The notes beneath the pieces were generated by a model, which ran no database searches, was not told the origin of the DNA, and saw only the letters and a program-made list of their open reading frames with translations. Shown here in pieces: positions 18,446 to 26,939 of a DNA stretch of 64,000 nt (positions are counted from its first letter, which is position 1; each line of letters starts with the position of its first letter). The position numbers and the translations under genes are program-made. The stretch is from assembly GCF_023746555.1 (NCBI RefSeq), contig NZ_CP098755.1, forward strand, positions 2,925,001-2,989,000, written 5' to 3'. The DNA is from Brevibacillus ruminantium. GTDB lineage: Bacteria > Bacillota > Bacilli > Brevibacillales > Brevibacillaceae.

Positions 18446-18874
18446 CTAACATTTATTCGTCACATTTAGACGGTAGTTTTTTTTTCGCCTGTTCTGGTCC
18501 ATCATGATCGGTATGACCAAGTATAGGGCGTATGCGATTGCCATCCAGGCTGTGAAGGAAATAACCTGCGATTCATCTAAAGCAGGGAAAATGAACGAGT
18601 GATACGATATAGAAAAGGTATCCAACGTTAAACCGATGATGGTGCCAATGATACCGAACTTTAATGAAGCGTGATCTGTTTTATCGAAGATGAGATAAGC
18701 AGTAGTGACAAGCCACAAAACAACGCCCGTGCAGGCAACCAATAAAATAAGACTGATCGTGAACTCATGTGTACCTGGAGGATAGAGGACTTTATTGCCA
18801 AAAAGTATGAAAAAGAGGGTTGCAAGAATCCAGACGAACAAACCCCAGATCGATGGAAGCAAGTATTTTTTCAT
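18446..18874 (-). CDS. Four-helix membrane protein, DUF5367-like
   Basis: 142 residues with four hydrophobic segments (about 5-25, 38-62, 73-90, 105-124) and a basic C-terminal tail (RRKKNYRLN). Length and topology fit small membrane proteins of the DUF5367 type, an assignment from memory. Its start overlaps the stop of the TetR regulator by 4 nt (18871-18874), so it is probably the regulator's target in a two-gene operon. Function unknown. Confidence 0.7.
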   Translation of the reverse strand: MKKYLLPSIWGLFVWILATLFFILFGNKVLYPPGTHEFTISLILLVACTGVVLWLVTTAYLIFDKTDHASLKFGIIGTIIGLTLDTFSISYHSFIFPALDESQVISFTAWMAIAYALYLVIPIMMDQNRRKKNYRLNVTNKC

Positions 18875-19458
18875 TGTCCGCCCTCCTGTACACGCAAATG
18901 ACCAAGCGCAATCAAAACCTGTTCCAGCTCTTCGTATGTTTTTTCTACGGGAAAATCCTTCTGCAATAATGCCTGAAGAGCCAATCCGTCAAAAATAGCA
19001 TTGAAGAGGATACCCCAGGTGGTAAGGGAAACCCCTTCTACCGGTGATTCTGTCCATAACTTCGATAGCTTCTCAGACAAATGCTTATTTTCCGCGGAAA
19101 TCACTTCTCCCAGTTGCCCTCTGATTTTATCATTGTGAAAACTTGAAGCTACCATTGTGTAAAACAGCCTATGAAAAAATGAATCGTAGGAACAGCGACT
19201 TTTTGCAGAATCTAAAGCCTGTCTAATCTGTCGTTCGTTCTGTTTGGATATTTCGTCCCAAGAGCTTTCGCAAATGTCCTGAACAATGCTTAGCAACAAC
19301 TGTTCTTTGGTTCGAAAGTGGTAATACACCGTGCCTTGGGTCACGCCTGCCGTCTCAGCAACTCCTCGCAACGTAAACTGATCCATACCTTTCTCCACCA
19401 GACATTGCTTCGCGAATTTGAGCAAATCTCCTTTATGAATGACATTTGGTTTCGCCAT
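18871..19458 (-). CDS. TetR/AcrR family transcriptional regulator
   Basis: 195 residues with a TetR N-terminal helix-turn-helix (TLRGVAETAGVTQGTVYYHFRTKEQLL, about 29-54) and a ligand-binding C-terminal domain. It is translationally coupled to the downstream membrane protein. A palindrome 17 nt upstream of its ATG is a good candidate for an autoregulatory operator. Confidence 0.88.
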   Translation of the reverse strand: MAKPNVIHKGDLLKFAKQCLVEKGMDQFTLRGVAETAGVTQGTVYYHFRTKEQLLLSIVQDICESSWDEISKQNERQIRQALDSAKSRCSYDSFFHRLFYTMVASSFHNDKIRGQLGEVISAENKHLSEKLSKLWTESPVEGVSLTTWGILFNAIFDGLALQALLQKDFPVEKTYEELEQVLIALGHLRVQEGGQ

Positions 19459-19779
19459 TCCACCACCGCCCTTCTTAGTTATTCAACTAACTAACTTCTA
19501 ATGAGGTAAATTCTACCAAAGGGGAAGAGATGTTTCAATCCCGATTTCTTATGAAATTAGAAAAACTTTGGCTTATCGCTTATCGCCTAGTCAAATAGCG
19601 AAAGCCTTCGTTTTACTTATACTTTCATCATTTATCGTGTTAGCGAAATTAAACCTTCCGAAAGTACAAAAAAGACATGAACTGCAAGAGCTTTGCATTC
19701 ACGTCCTTCAGATATCCTGCATGATGTTTTTCCCGGTTGGACGGCCTCATCGCCTAAAGAAGCAAAAGCGAGTGGTACG
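19459..19779. other. Intergenic region, possible gene remnant
   Basis: Apart from the TetR palindrome I see no convincing gene. A plus-strand stretch near 19568-19660 encodes a signal-peptide-like run (AFVLLILSSFIVLA) that soon leaves frame. It could be the relic of a small secreted protein, but this is weak. Confidence 0.35.
19475..19490. promoter_or_regulatory. Candidate TetR operator
   Basis: Perfect palindrome TTAGTT-ATTC-AACTAA directly upstream of the TetR gene. Position and symmetry fit autorepression; binding is inferred. Confidence 0.5.
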
Positions 19780-20406
19780 TTAGGAAGCCTCGGTCACTTG
19801 CTGAAATGCCTTAAGAAAATTTTCAACTGGATGGGCACCGGAAAGAGCCAGCTTCCTGTCGATCACAAAAAAGGGAACGCCGGTAATTTCCAATTCTTGC
19901 GCGTATTGAAGATCAGCCTCGATTTCCTCAAGACCTTCGCCTTTTTCCAGGCGTTGTTTCGTTTCATTTTGATCCATCCCAAGCGCAGAAGCAATCGACA
20001 AAAGCACCTCTGCTTGACCGATGTCTTTCCCCTCTTCAAAATAGGCGCGGTACACGGCATCGACGACTTCTGTCTGCTTTTCGGGAGGAGCCAGCTTGAT
20101 CAGTTGGTGAGAAGCAAGCGTATTTGGCCACATGGTTACTTTCTCAAACTGAAAGGGCACTCCCGATGCCGCCCCTGCGTTGGCCGCATGCTGGACCATC
20201 TGCTTGGCTGCATCCGGTCCTCCTTTCATGGACGACATATATTCCAGGAACGGAACCCCCTCTTTCGGCGTATCCGGATTCAACTGAAAGGCGCGGTAGC
20301 GTATCTCCACAGCTTCACCATTCCACTGTTTTAGCGCGTCAAATAGATGCTTTTTGCCGATGCGGCACCAAGGACAGATCGTGTCCTGAAAAATTTCAAT
20401 GATCAT
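19780..20406 (-). CDS. DsbA family (FrnE-like) oxidoreductase
   Basis: 208-residue cytosolic DsbA-fold protein. CPWCRIGK at residues 11-18 is the family's CxxC site, and the cis-proline lies in TGVPFFVID. FrnE-type proteins act as thiol-disulfide oxidoreductases or isomerases, some in stress protection or polyketide biosynthesis. The start at 20406 gives the canonical MxxEIFQDTICPWC N-terminus and has a weak GAGG site. Further upstream methionines lack a ribosome binding site. Confidence 0.85.
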   Translation of the reverse strand: MIIEIFQDTICPWCRIGKKHLFDALKQWNGEAVEIRYRAFQLNPDTPKEGVPFLEYMSSMKGGPDAAKQMVQHAANAGAASGVPFQFEKVTMWPNTLASHQLIKLAPPEKQTEVVDAVYRAYFEEGKDIGQAEVLLSIASALGMDQNETKQRLEKGEGLEEIEADLQYAQELEITGVPFFVIDRKLALSGAHPVENFLKAFQQVTEAS

Positions 20407-20597
20407 CTCTGAAAACCTCATTTCCATCGAGTTAGGTTTATTGTATCCCATCATCACTACTTATGTAAGTAAATATTTTTTCGTAAGTTACAACTTGCGT
20501 TGCAGGGCTTACTCTTTAAAAGTATAAGTACTAAATCCCAATTTGAACTTATCAGCCTCATACTAAATCCATAATTCGTCTCTCTAACAAACAAAGA

Positions 20598-20638
20598 AAT
20601 GCTCAATGACTGCCTGCTGCAAAGCGCCAATGAGCATT
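20598..20638 (-). terminator. Probable terminator after the SnoaL-like gene
   Basis: Arms AATGCTCA and TGAGCATT flank a long loop. On the minus strand TTTCTTTG follows. Confidence 0.5.
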
Positions 20639-20677
20639 AAATTATCGTTCCTAGTTAGCAGAACTCACAATATCTAG

Positions 20678-21097
20678 TTAGACGGATTTTAGAAGGGTGT
20701 TTTGTCCCGCTGCTAGTCTCCAAACTTTCGTTTCCTTGACCATTACGTAGATAGCAATGCTTTCTTGCCCTCCGTCGATTCGTATACCATCAGAAGTTGT
20801 TGAATACTGACGGACATGAACAACAGCTACATTGGAATTAATGAACGAGATGCTGTCAACAGTATATTTGCTATAAGAATTACTTAAAGGGCCTGTTAAA
20901 ACGAGTTTGTGCACTTTATTTATTTCATTCCAACCTGACAACTTTTCACCCATTACATTCACCCAAGTGGCGTTTTGTGTGAAATGACTGTCCAGCGCAT
21001 CTGCATCGTGCCGATTAAACGCCGCCTCCATTTGACTAACTACATGTTTGATAAGCTCGCGATCTTGCTCCAATGATCCCTCTTCTTTATATACCAC
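20678..21097 (-). CDS. SgcJ/EcaC-like, SnoaL-fold protein
   Basis: 139 residues with the NTF2/SnoaL-like pattern: an N-terminal helix (ELIKHVVSQMEAAFNRHDADAL), then FTQNATWVNVMG and a beta-sheet ending in VWRLAAGQNTLL. This matches SgcJ/EcaC/DUF4440-type proteins, small enzymes or ligand binders of mostly unknown role. The GTG at 21097 is preferred because GGGAGG lies 7 nt upstream. It is divergent from a LysR gene, which suggests control by that regulator. Confidence 0.75.
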   Translation of the reverse strand: MVYKEEGSLEQDRELIKHVVSQMEAAFNRHDADALDSHFTQNATWVNVMGEKLSGWNEINKVHKLVLTGPLSNSYSKYTVDSISFINSNVAVVHVRQYSTTSDGIRIDGGQESIAIYVMVKETKVWRLAAGQNTLLKSV

Positions 21098-21148
21098 AGT
21101 AATTCCTCCCTTAATTGCTCTCTTCATTGTTAAATCTGATACTATAAC

Positions 21149-21164
21149 ATATTATCAATAATAT
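21149..21164. promoter_or_regulatory. Candidate LysR-type binding palindrome
   Basis: Perfect palindrome ATATTAT-CA-ATAATAT in the 122-nt divergent intergenic region between the SnoaL-like gene and the LysR gene. A GATACT (21138) / AGTATC (21184) pair lies around it. The location fits an LTTR operator. Confidence 0.4.
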
Positions 21165-21219
21165 CTAATACATCATTTTCATGAGTATCATGCCAAATCG
21201 TATATAAATGGAGGGAATC

Positions 21220-22101
21220 ATGGATACTTCGCATTTGTATTACTTTCGTACTATCGCAAGAATTCAACATATGACCAAAGCAGCCGAAGAACTGCAAATT
21301 ACTCAACCTTCATTAAGCAAAATAATTGCTCGTCTTGAGGAAGATCTTGGTATCCCCCTCTTTGACCGACAGGGGAGAAACATAAGATTAAACACGTTTG
21401 GGAAAGTGTTCCTTCGAAAGGTAGAAATTGCTCTAAACGCATTGGAAGATGGAAGGAAAGAAATTGAAGAACTTTCGGGGTTGTATTCAGGCAGTGTACA
21501 CTTAGCGGTCACGAGCGTCGAACTCCTGTCTAGGCCATTAGCCGACTTTCTATCCCAATACCCGAAAACCGCTTTCCGAATAACCCAAGTTTCTATGATG
21601 GAACTGGAGCCTCTTCTGCTGAGTGGAGAAGTGGACATATGTCTCACAGCATTACCTACACAAAATGCTGGAGTGTGCTCCACCCATGTCTTGGAGGAAG
21701 AAGTATACCTTGCTGTCCCTCCTAACCATCGATATTCAGACCGACAGAGCATCTCTTTGGCAGAAGCTGCAACTGAAGCTTTCATTGGTTACAATGAGGG
21801 GCAATTTTATCAACCGCTGAACGATATCTTTTTTGGAGAGGCTGGAATTCATCCTAATTATATATGCAGGGTAAACGAGCCTTCTGCTATTGCGAGTCTT
21901 GTCCGGGCCGGGGTTGGTGTCGCTCTTGTTGGTGAGTGCGGACGAAACGCTGACTCTCCACTCACTTTATTAAAGATTCATGACCACAGTACAAAACGTC
22001 ATTATAGGTTCATTTGGCTTGAATCACGATATTTATCTGTAGCAGCCAGAAAATTCTTGGAGTTCGCAACGGAATTTTTCTGCAAGCCTAGGACAAGTTA
22101 G
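21220..22101 (+). CDS. LysR family transcriptional regulator
   Basis: 293 residues. The N-terminal winged helix-turn-helix (HMTKAAEELQITQPSLSKIIARLE) is followed by a periplasmic-binding-like effector domain (SGSVHLAVTS, DICLTALP, SLVRAGVGVALVG). The ATG at 21220 follows GGAGGG by 4-5 nt. A methionine four codons earlier overlaps that site. Likely controls the divergent SnoaL-like gene and itself. Confidence 0.88.
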   Translation: MDTSHLYYFRTIARIQHMTKAAEELQITQPSLSKIIARLEEDLGIPLFDRQGRNIRLNTFGKVFLRKVEIALNALEDGRKEIEELSGLYSGSVHLAVTSVELLSRPLADFLSQYPKTAFRITQVSMMELEPLLLSGEVDICLTALPTQNAGVCSTHVLEEEVYLAVPPNHRYSDRQSISLAEAATEAFIGYNEGQFYQPLNDIFFGEAGIHPNYICRVNEPSAIASLVRAGVGVALVGECGRNADSPLTLLKIHDHSTKRHYRFIWLESRYLSVAARKFLEFATEFFCKPRTS

Positions 22102-22166
22102 TCATTCTCTTTCTGTACCTCAGGGGCCCTCTCCTCTCCCCATTGCTGCATGAGAGTACGGTCGAT

Positions 22167-22685
22167 TCAGCGAACCGTCCAATGCCATTTGAGGGCTTCT
22201 TTTTCTACTTTTTTGACAAAGTCATCTTTCCCGTCACCATAGCTGTCTATGTCCGTTGGAAATTGTTCAGCCAGTTTGCTTTTTAATTCTCCGTATTCCT
22301 TGCAAACATTCGGATTTTGGCGAAGATAATCCCTGAACGCGAGGTGCCTTTCAATTTCTTGAATATGATCGTACTGGAATGCATGAATGTGATGCGTGCG
22401 ATGATCTCCGCCTTTACGGTAATATCGCCTTCCTGTAATCCCAAATTCGCCCATGACTTCATAACCAAGATTTTCAAATTGCGCAGCATATGTATCTAAT
22501 TTACTGATGTCACTTGCGACAAGCAGAATGTCAATGATCGGTTTTGCTTTCAAATCCGGAACCGAAGTACTGCCAATGTGAAAACAGTTCACGAGTTCAT
22601 CTTGAAGCATTTCCTTGATTGCCTGTTCTTCTTTTTGATACTCGATTGGCCAATTTGGGTCATATTCCACGACTGTGATATTCAT
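22167..22685 (-). CDS. GrpB/UPF0157 family nucleotidyltransferase-like protein
   Basis: 172 residues, full family length. It starts with VVEYDPNWP and contains the diagnostic FHIGSTSVP followed by AKPIIDILL, a minimal nucleotidyltransferase fold, then HHIHAF and LAFRDYLR. Biochemical role unknown. Some family members are fused to CoaE kinase, but no such partner is present here. Confidence 0.85.
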   Translation of the reverse strand: MNITVVEYDPNWPIEYQKEEQAIKEMLQDELVNCFHIGSTSVPDLKAKPIIDILLVASDISKLDTYAAQFENLGYEVMGEFGITGRRYYRKGGDHRTHHIHAFQYDHIQEIERHLAFRDYLRQNPNVCKEYGELKSKLAEQFPTDIDSYGDGKDDFVKKVEKEALKWHWTVR

Positions 22686-22716
22686 AACGATACCTCCTCA
22701 TTCTTTGCGATCTTGA

Positions 22717-23180
22717 TTTGGGCATTCGCGCAAGCTAGATGTCGACAATCAGGAAGACTTTGCGCTCATGAAGGAGTTTGCGACTGAAAGAATCCCTGTA
22801 TCGTCAGCATTTGGTGTAAAGGATCATGAGCATTTGGTGTAAAGGATCATGAGCATTTGTTGATGTTTTACTTTATTCTCGTTTTTCGTGATGCCATCTA
22901 CTACGACCAAGTTGAGGATGTGATTCTTCTCTTTGAGCAAAAAGAGAATCAGTTGCATGTTTTTGATATCGTGAGTAAACGGAAAATCAATGTGGAGGCA
23001 GTTGTCAGTCATATGATTTCTGAGAAGACGGAGGTCGTTCATTTTTACTTTGTACCTGACAGCGACAATCCGAACATCCAGTCAGCTTTGATTACGGGGA
23101 CAGATGATACGTTGTTTATTCGCCCATCCGTAATAGATAGAGGAAAACTATTTCGATTGCCGCTTACTTCTCATGCGTAG
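22717..23180 (+). pseudogene. Truncated and frameshifted GNAT-type acetyltransferase remnant
   Basis: From 22717 the frame reads KLDVDNQEDFALMKEF ... SSAFGVKDHEHL and then stops. It resumes in another frame as LMFYFILVFRDAIYYDQVEDV to residues near RLPLTSHA. The break coincides with a 23-bp tandem duplication at 22806-22851; deleting one copy joins the two frames exactly. The C-terminal half recalls bacillar GNAT proteins (VHFYFVPDSDN ... DDTLFIRPS). The N-terminal acetyl-CoA-binding half is missing, because the GrpB-like gene starts at 22685. Confidence 0.75.
22806..22859. repeat. 23-bp tandem duplication inside the GNAT remnant
   Basis: Two perfect copies (22806-22828 and 22829-22851) and the first 8 bases of a third. 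The unit is not a multiple of three and accounts for the frameshift. Confidence 0.95.
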
Positions 23181-23247
23181 CTTTTCGTATTATCGTATAA
23201 GAAGAAATATTACGAATCAGCATGCCTGACGAAAAACCGGTATACAG

Positions 23248-23285
23248 AAGCCTCAAGAATCGAGTCTCGACGCTTGAGGCTTTTC
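23248..23285 (+). terminator. Terminator after the GNAT remnant
   Basis: Stem AAGCCTCAAG / CTTGAGGCTT with a 15-nt loop, followed by TTC. Confidence 0.65.
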
Positions 23286-23363
23286 TCATGGACGCCTCAA
23301 AGAGTATGCAAAAAGCTCCTGAATTGCCACATAGACAAATTCAAGAGCTCGTTTATTTAGGTA

Positions 23364-23450
23364 TGGTGCGGTCGAGAGGACTTGAACCTCCACGGTGTTG
23401 CCACCACTAGAACCTGAATCTAGCGCGTCTGCCAATTCCGCCACGACCGC
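23364..23450 (-). tRNA. tRNA-Leu (CAG)
   Basis: 87 nt including encoded CCA. Acceptor stem GCGGTCG / CGACCGC; the anticodon stem-loop CTAGA-TTCAGGT-TCTAG gives anticodon CAG; a class II variable arm (TGGTGGCAACACC) is present. Third member of a minus-strand array. Confidence 0.95.
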
Positions 23451-23465
23451 AAAATATGATGTGAG

Positions 23466-23541
23466 TGGTGCCGGCGATAGGACTTGAACCCACAACCCCC
23501 TGATTACAAGTCAGGTGCTCTACCAATTGAGCTACACCGGC
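23466..23541 (-). tRNA. tRNA-Thr (TGT)
   Basis: 76 nt with CCA. The anticodon stem-loop CCTGA-CTTGTAA-TCAGG gives anticodon TGT, and GGTTCAAGTCC forms the T-loop region. Second of the array. Confidence 0.95.
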
Positions 23542-23625
23542 AAATGATGAATTGGGCAATTCTCCATGAACCTTCTACGAGGGTGATCCCGTTTACGGGT
23601 GAGAGGCCCATGACTTCTTTAGAAA

Positions 23626-23702
23626 TGGCGGAGCTGACGGGACTCGAACCCGCGACCTCCGGTGTGACAGACCGGCGTGAACTCCAACTTCACCACAGCT
23701 CC
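23626..23702 (-). tRNA. tRNA-Asp (GTC)
   Basis: 77 nt with CCA. Acceptor stem GGAGCTG / CAGCTCC; the anticodon stem-loop CCGGT-CTGTCAC-ACCGG gives anticodon GTC. First of the array, closest to the promoter. Confidence 0.95.
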
Positions 23703-23744
23703 ATGTTTTGTCGTCTCCCGCTTGTCTCTCGCGGCGACTCTTGT

Positions 23745-23773
23745 AATATAGCATGTATAAAAAAAGAATACAA
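23745..23773 (-). promoter_or_regulatory. SigA promoter of the tRNA array
   Basis: TTGTAT (23773-23768), 17-nt spacer, TATATT (23750-23745), about 40 nt upstream of tRNA-Asp. Confidence 0.75.
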
Positions 23774-23881
23774 GGACTTTATCTAAAATCTTTTTAAAAA
23801 ATTTTCATAGATTTACCAATCATTTTTCGCTACAATTTAATGTAGTCAAATGCGGAAATTAGTAGAAAGGAGACGACCTCC

Positions 23882-24796
23882 ATGAAGCAAACGACAAGAA
23901 TCCTTACCATTCTCTCCTTTTTCACACTCATGCCACTTACTGCGTATGCATCCTCCCCTGTTTATGTGGTGGAAGCCGGAGATACGCTGATGAAAATTGC
24001 CCGTGCACATCAAACCACTGTGCAGGAATTAATGAGTGTAAACCAATTGTCTACCGATCGCCTGTCTGTTGGACAACAGTTGTCACTCCCAGCGGGTGTA
24101 ACGGCACCTGTATATGCAGCTGCTGACCATCCTGCAGCTGCACTCGAGCCTCCAGCGGACATTCTCTCTTCCGATCAGCCGACCGCTGTTCAGTCCGGTC
24201 AAAGAGCGCGAATAACCGGTGACGTCGTCAATGTGCGGAAAGCTGCCTCGATGGATGCCGAAATCATCGGAAAGCTCCCAATGGGAACGTTGGTAGAAAT
24301 CCGGGAGCAGGGGGCAGAATGGAGCAGGATCTCCTTTGGGCAGGAGGAAGCCTTTGTATCCACCTCTTTCTTGGGAGATGCGTCTGCCTCGACAGAGTCG
24401 TCAGGTTCGCCTTCGAACGTGTCTTTTTCCAACAAAAAGCTGCAACGTATTATCGAGCCTCTTTTAAAAACACCGTACATATTGGGCGGTACCACTACGA
24501 GCGGATTTGATTGCAGCGGCTTCACTTCCTATGTTTTCCAAGAGCTTGGCATCAAACTGCCACGCACTTCAGAAGAACAATTTCTGGGTGGACGAGCTGT
24601 CTCTTTGGAAGAAGCGATGCCTGGCGATCTCATCTTTTACGATGCCCTTCGCAAAGGGCGTGTCTCTCACGTTGCCATCTATCTGGGTGAGGGGATGATC
24701 GTCCACGCCAATGGCGATGACGTTCGGTATGAAAAGGTCGCAAATATGCACAAGCTGTACCCGTTTTACGGTGTAAAGCGATACTTTGCTGAGTAA
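23882..24796 (+). CDS. Secreted LysM-SH3b-NlpC/P60 cell-wall peptidase
   Basis: 304 residues: signal peptide (1-24, cut after AYAS), one LysM domain (about 27-70, YVVEAGDTLMKIA), a linker, an SH3b domain (about 108-165, VNVRKAASMDAEIIGKL) and a C-terminal NlpC/P60 domain with catalytic Cys in SGFDCSGF and His in SHVAIYLG. A typical gamma-D-glutamyl-diamino-acid endopeptidase architecture, acting in peptidoglycan turnover outside the cell. A strong ribosome binding site (GAAAGGAGACGACC) precedes it. Monocistronic. Confidence 0.92.
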   Translation: MKQTTRILTILSFFTLMPLTAYASSPVYVVEAGDTLMKIARAHQTTVQELMSVNQLSTDRLSVGQQLSLPAGVTAPVYAAADHPAAALEPPADILSSDQPTAVQSGQRARITGDVVNVRKAASMDAEIIGKLPMGTLVEIREQGAEWSRISFGQEEAFVSTSFLGDASASTESSGSPSNVSFSNKKLQRIIEPLLKTPYILGGTTTSGFDCSGFTSYVFQELGIKLPRTSEEQFLGGRAVSLEEAMPGDLIFYDALRKGRVSHVAIYLGEGMIVHANGDDVRYEKVANMHKLYPFYGVKRYFAE

Positions 24797-24816
24797 AGAT
24801 TCATTGTAAAAAACAT

Positions 24817-24861
24817 GGGGAGGATCGGTCTTAATTCAGACCACCCTCCCCTTTTTATTTT
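24817..24861. terminator. Terminator between the NlpC gene and pfeT
   Basis: Arms 24817-24831 and 24838-24851 (GGGGAGG...GGTCT / AGACC...CCTCCCC), then TTTTTATTTTT on the plus strand. The minus strand has CATGTTTTTT after the stem, so it may serve both convergent genes. Confidence 0.85.
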
Positions 24862-26791
24862 ACCTCAAGAGTCGCAAGCCGTTTAAAATCACCAAGATCG
24901 TGCTTCCCTCATGTCCGACAACTCCCAGTGGCAGCGGTATTCCCGCAGCAAAGTTGGAGATCATCAGCACGGCGATGACAAGTGCTGCAAACACCATGTT
25001 CTGGACAATAATTTTCTTCATCCGTCTTCCCAGAACGATCCCATCCTCGATCCGTTTGAGGTCATCATTCATCAGCACCAGATCAGACGTTTCCAGAGCG
25101 GCATCACTTCCGGCTGCCCCCATGGCGATACCTACGGAAGCCGTTGCCAGTGCCGGTGCGTCGTTGATCCCGTCACCGACCATAGCCACACTGCCAATAT
25201 CGGTTCTCAGCTTTTTGACGATCTTTACCTTGTCTTCTGGCAACAGCTCCGCGTAAACGAGGTCAATGCCCGCCTCTTTCGCTATAGCGTCCGCTGTCGC
25301 CTGCTGATCACCCGTGAGCATCGCAACCTGTATCCCCAATTTTTTCAAATGCGTAATCATTTGCTTGACCTCTGGCCTCACGCTGTCCTGCAAAGCAATG
25401 ATCCCCGCGATCCCCTTCTCATTATGGATGGAAACAACGGTTTTTCCTTCGCGCTTTAATCGCTCCAGGTCATTTCGAGCCTGTTCATGTCCCCCAAAAT
25501 TCTCACCGGTTCCCGGCTTTCCGACCCGCCATACTTCACCATGGATGGTACCCTCTACACCCCAGCCGGCGTATGACTGGAAATCCGCCGGGTAACCCAG
25601 TGACAAGGATTCTTCCCCTGCTTTTTGAACAATGGCTTTGGCAATCGGATGAGTCGAGAGCTTCTCGACAGTGGCTGCGACGAACAGGAGCTTGGACTCA
25701 TCCAAATCCTGATAAGCAATCATATCGGTAACTTCTGGTCGTCCATAAGTCAGAGTACCCGTTTTGTCAAAAGCGACAACCTTGACCTCAGCCAATTTTT
25801 CCAAATGCGCGCCTCCCTTAAACAGCAATCCTTTGCGGGCGCAGTTGGAAATTGCGGAGAGCATCGCCGGCATAATCGATGCCACCAGCGCACAAGGGGA
25901 AGCCACAACCAGGAATACCATTGCTTTATACAATGCCTCATCCCAAGTCCAGCCCAATGCATAATGCGGAACAAGGATCAAAACAAGCGTCGCGGCGATG
26001 ATCACTCTTGCATAAATTCGTTGGAATCGCTCCATGTAGCGCTGAGATTTGGGCATCTCGCTTTGCGCTTCTTGCACGAGACGGATGATTTTCGAAAATA
26101 ACGTAGATTCACTTGTTTTCGTCACTTCGATAAACAAGGCCCCTTGCCCGTTTAAAGTTCCCGCATAAACGTCGTCGCCAAGCACTTTGTCTACCGGGAC
26201 ACTCTCTCCTGTAATAGACGCTTGATTCACGGAAGAATACCCATCTTTCACGACACCATCTGCTGGAATACGTTCACCTGGCTTTACCAAAATCAGGTCG
26301 CCCAGTTGCAGTTCTTCGATGGTGACCAGACGCTCTTTCCCATCCCGATAAAGAATTGCTTTTTCCGGCTTCAGCTCCATGAGCGCCGATATGTCCCGAG
26401 AACTTCTCTCCATCGTGAAGGCTTCCAATGCTCCACTCAGTGAGAAAATAAAGATCAGAACCGCGCCTTCTGCCCAGTAACCGATGGATGCTGCTCCAAT
26501 CGCCGCCACGATCATCAGCAAATTGACATCCAGATCTTTTTCCTTGGTAAGCGTCAGAAAGCCTTCTTTCGCTTTTGCAAATCCGCCAATTGCGAACGCC
26601 AACACATAGAGCCAGATCGACAGAGTATGGCTGGCATTCTCGATGGTCCAGGCTGCTGCGAGAAATACACCGCTAATCAGTGCTGCCAGCCCTTCCGCAT
26701 ATCGCGCGATCCATTGCCGGGCACTCTTCTTCTTTTTACTTTCCGTTCTTGATACCGATTTTGTTTGTTCCGTTGCAAGTGATTGATTCAC
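24860..26791 (-). CDS. pfeT: P1B-4-type metal-efflux ATPase (PfeT/ZosA-like)
   Basis: 643-residue heavy-metal P-type ATPase. It contains the TGESVPV actuator loop, DKTGTLTYG phosphorylation motif, GDGINDAPAL hinge and a membrane metal site SPCAL in place of CPC. The last helix carries HEGST. SPC plus HEG[GS] is the P1B-4 signature, and in Bacillus the family member PfeT exports Fe(II). There is no N-terminal metal-binding HMA domain; instead the N-terminus is short and lysine-rich. A PerR-like box overlaps its promoter and a Fur-like box lies near the start codon, which supports iron/peroxide-linked control. Confidence 0.88.
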   Translation of the reverse strand: MNQSLATEQTKSVSRTESKKKKSARQWIARYAEGLAALISGVFLAAAWTIENASHTLSIWLYVLAFAIGGFAKAKEGFLTLTKEKDLDVNLLMIVAAIGAASIGYWAEGAVLIFIFSLSGALEAFTMERSSRDISALMELKPEKAILYRDGKERLVTIEELQLGDLILVKPGERIPADGVVKDGYSSVNQASITGESVPVDKVLGDDVYAGTLNGQGALFIEVTKTSESTLFSKIIRLVQEAQSEMPKSQRYMERFQRIYARVIIAATLVLILVPHYALGWTWDEALYKAMVFLVVASPCALVASIMPAMLSAISNCARKGLLFKGGAHLEKLAEVKVVAFDKTGTLTYGRPEVTDMIAYQDLDESKLLFVAATVEKLSTHPIAKAIVQKAGEESLSLGYPADFQSYAGWGVEGTIHGEVWRVGKPGTGENFGGHEQARNDLERLKREGKTVVSIHNEKGIAGIIALQDSVRPEVKQMITHLKKLGIQVAMLTGDQQATADAIAKEAGIDLVYAELLPEDKVKIVKKLRTDIGSVAMVGDGINDAPALATASVGIAMGAAGSDAALETSDLVLMNDDLKRIEDGIVLGRRMKKIIVQNMVFAALVIAVLMISNFAAGIPLPLGVVGHEGSTILVILNGLRLLR

Positions 26792-26811
26792 AAGCCATCC
26801 CCCCTACTTCC

Positions 26812-26826
26812 TGATAATGAATATCG
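26812..26826. promoter_or_regulatory. Fur-like box in the pfeT leader
   Basis: TGATAATGAATATCG matches TGATAATNATTATCA at 12 of 14 defined positions. It lies 21-35 nt before the pfeT ATG, downstream of the promoter. Confidence 0.45.
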
Positions 26827-26847
26827 TTGTTATTGCCCTTAAAAGGC

Positions 26848-26881
26848 TTCATGCTATTCCCCGAAGAGGGAATAGCATGAA
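26848..26881 (-). promoter_or_regulatory. Leader hairpin upstream of pfeT
   Basis: Perfect 14-bp inverted repeat TTCATGCTATTCCC / GGGAATAGCATGAA with a 6-nt loop, within the predicted 150-nt pfeT leader. The short CCTTTTAAGG that follows is a poor U-tract, so attenuation, RNA stabilisation or protein binding remain open. Confidence 0.5.
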
Positions 26882-26939
26882 TTGAGAATGATGATCATTA
26901 TTTGGGCAAGTGCATATATTTTGCGTAAAGGAAACTCTT

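Noticed and set aside
19568-19783. 71-residue plus-strand protein with signal-like segment
   Set aside because: No ribosome binding site, poor coding character after the hydrophobic run, and it runs into the antisense of the DsbA-like gene. At most a relic.
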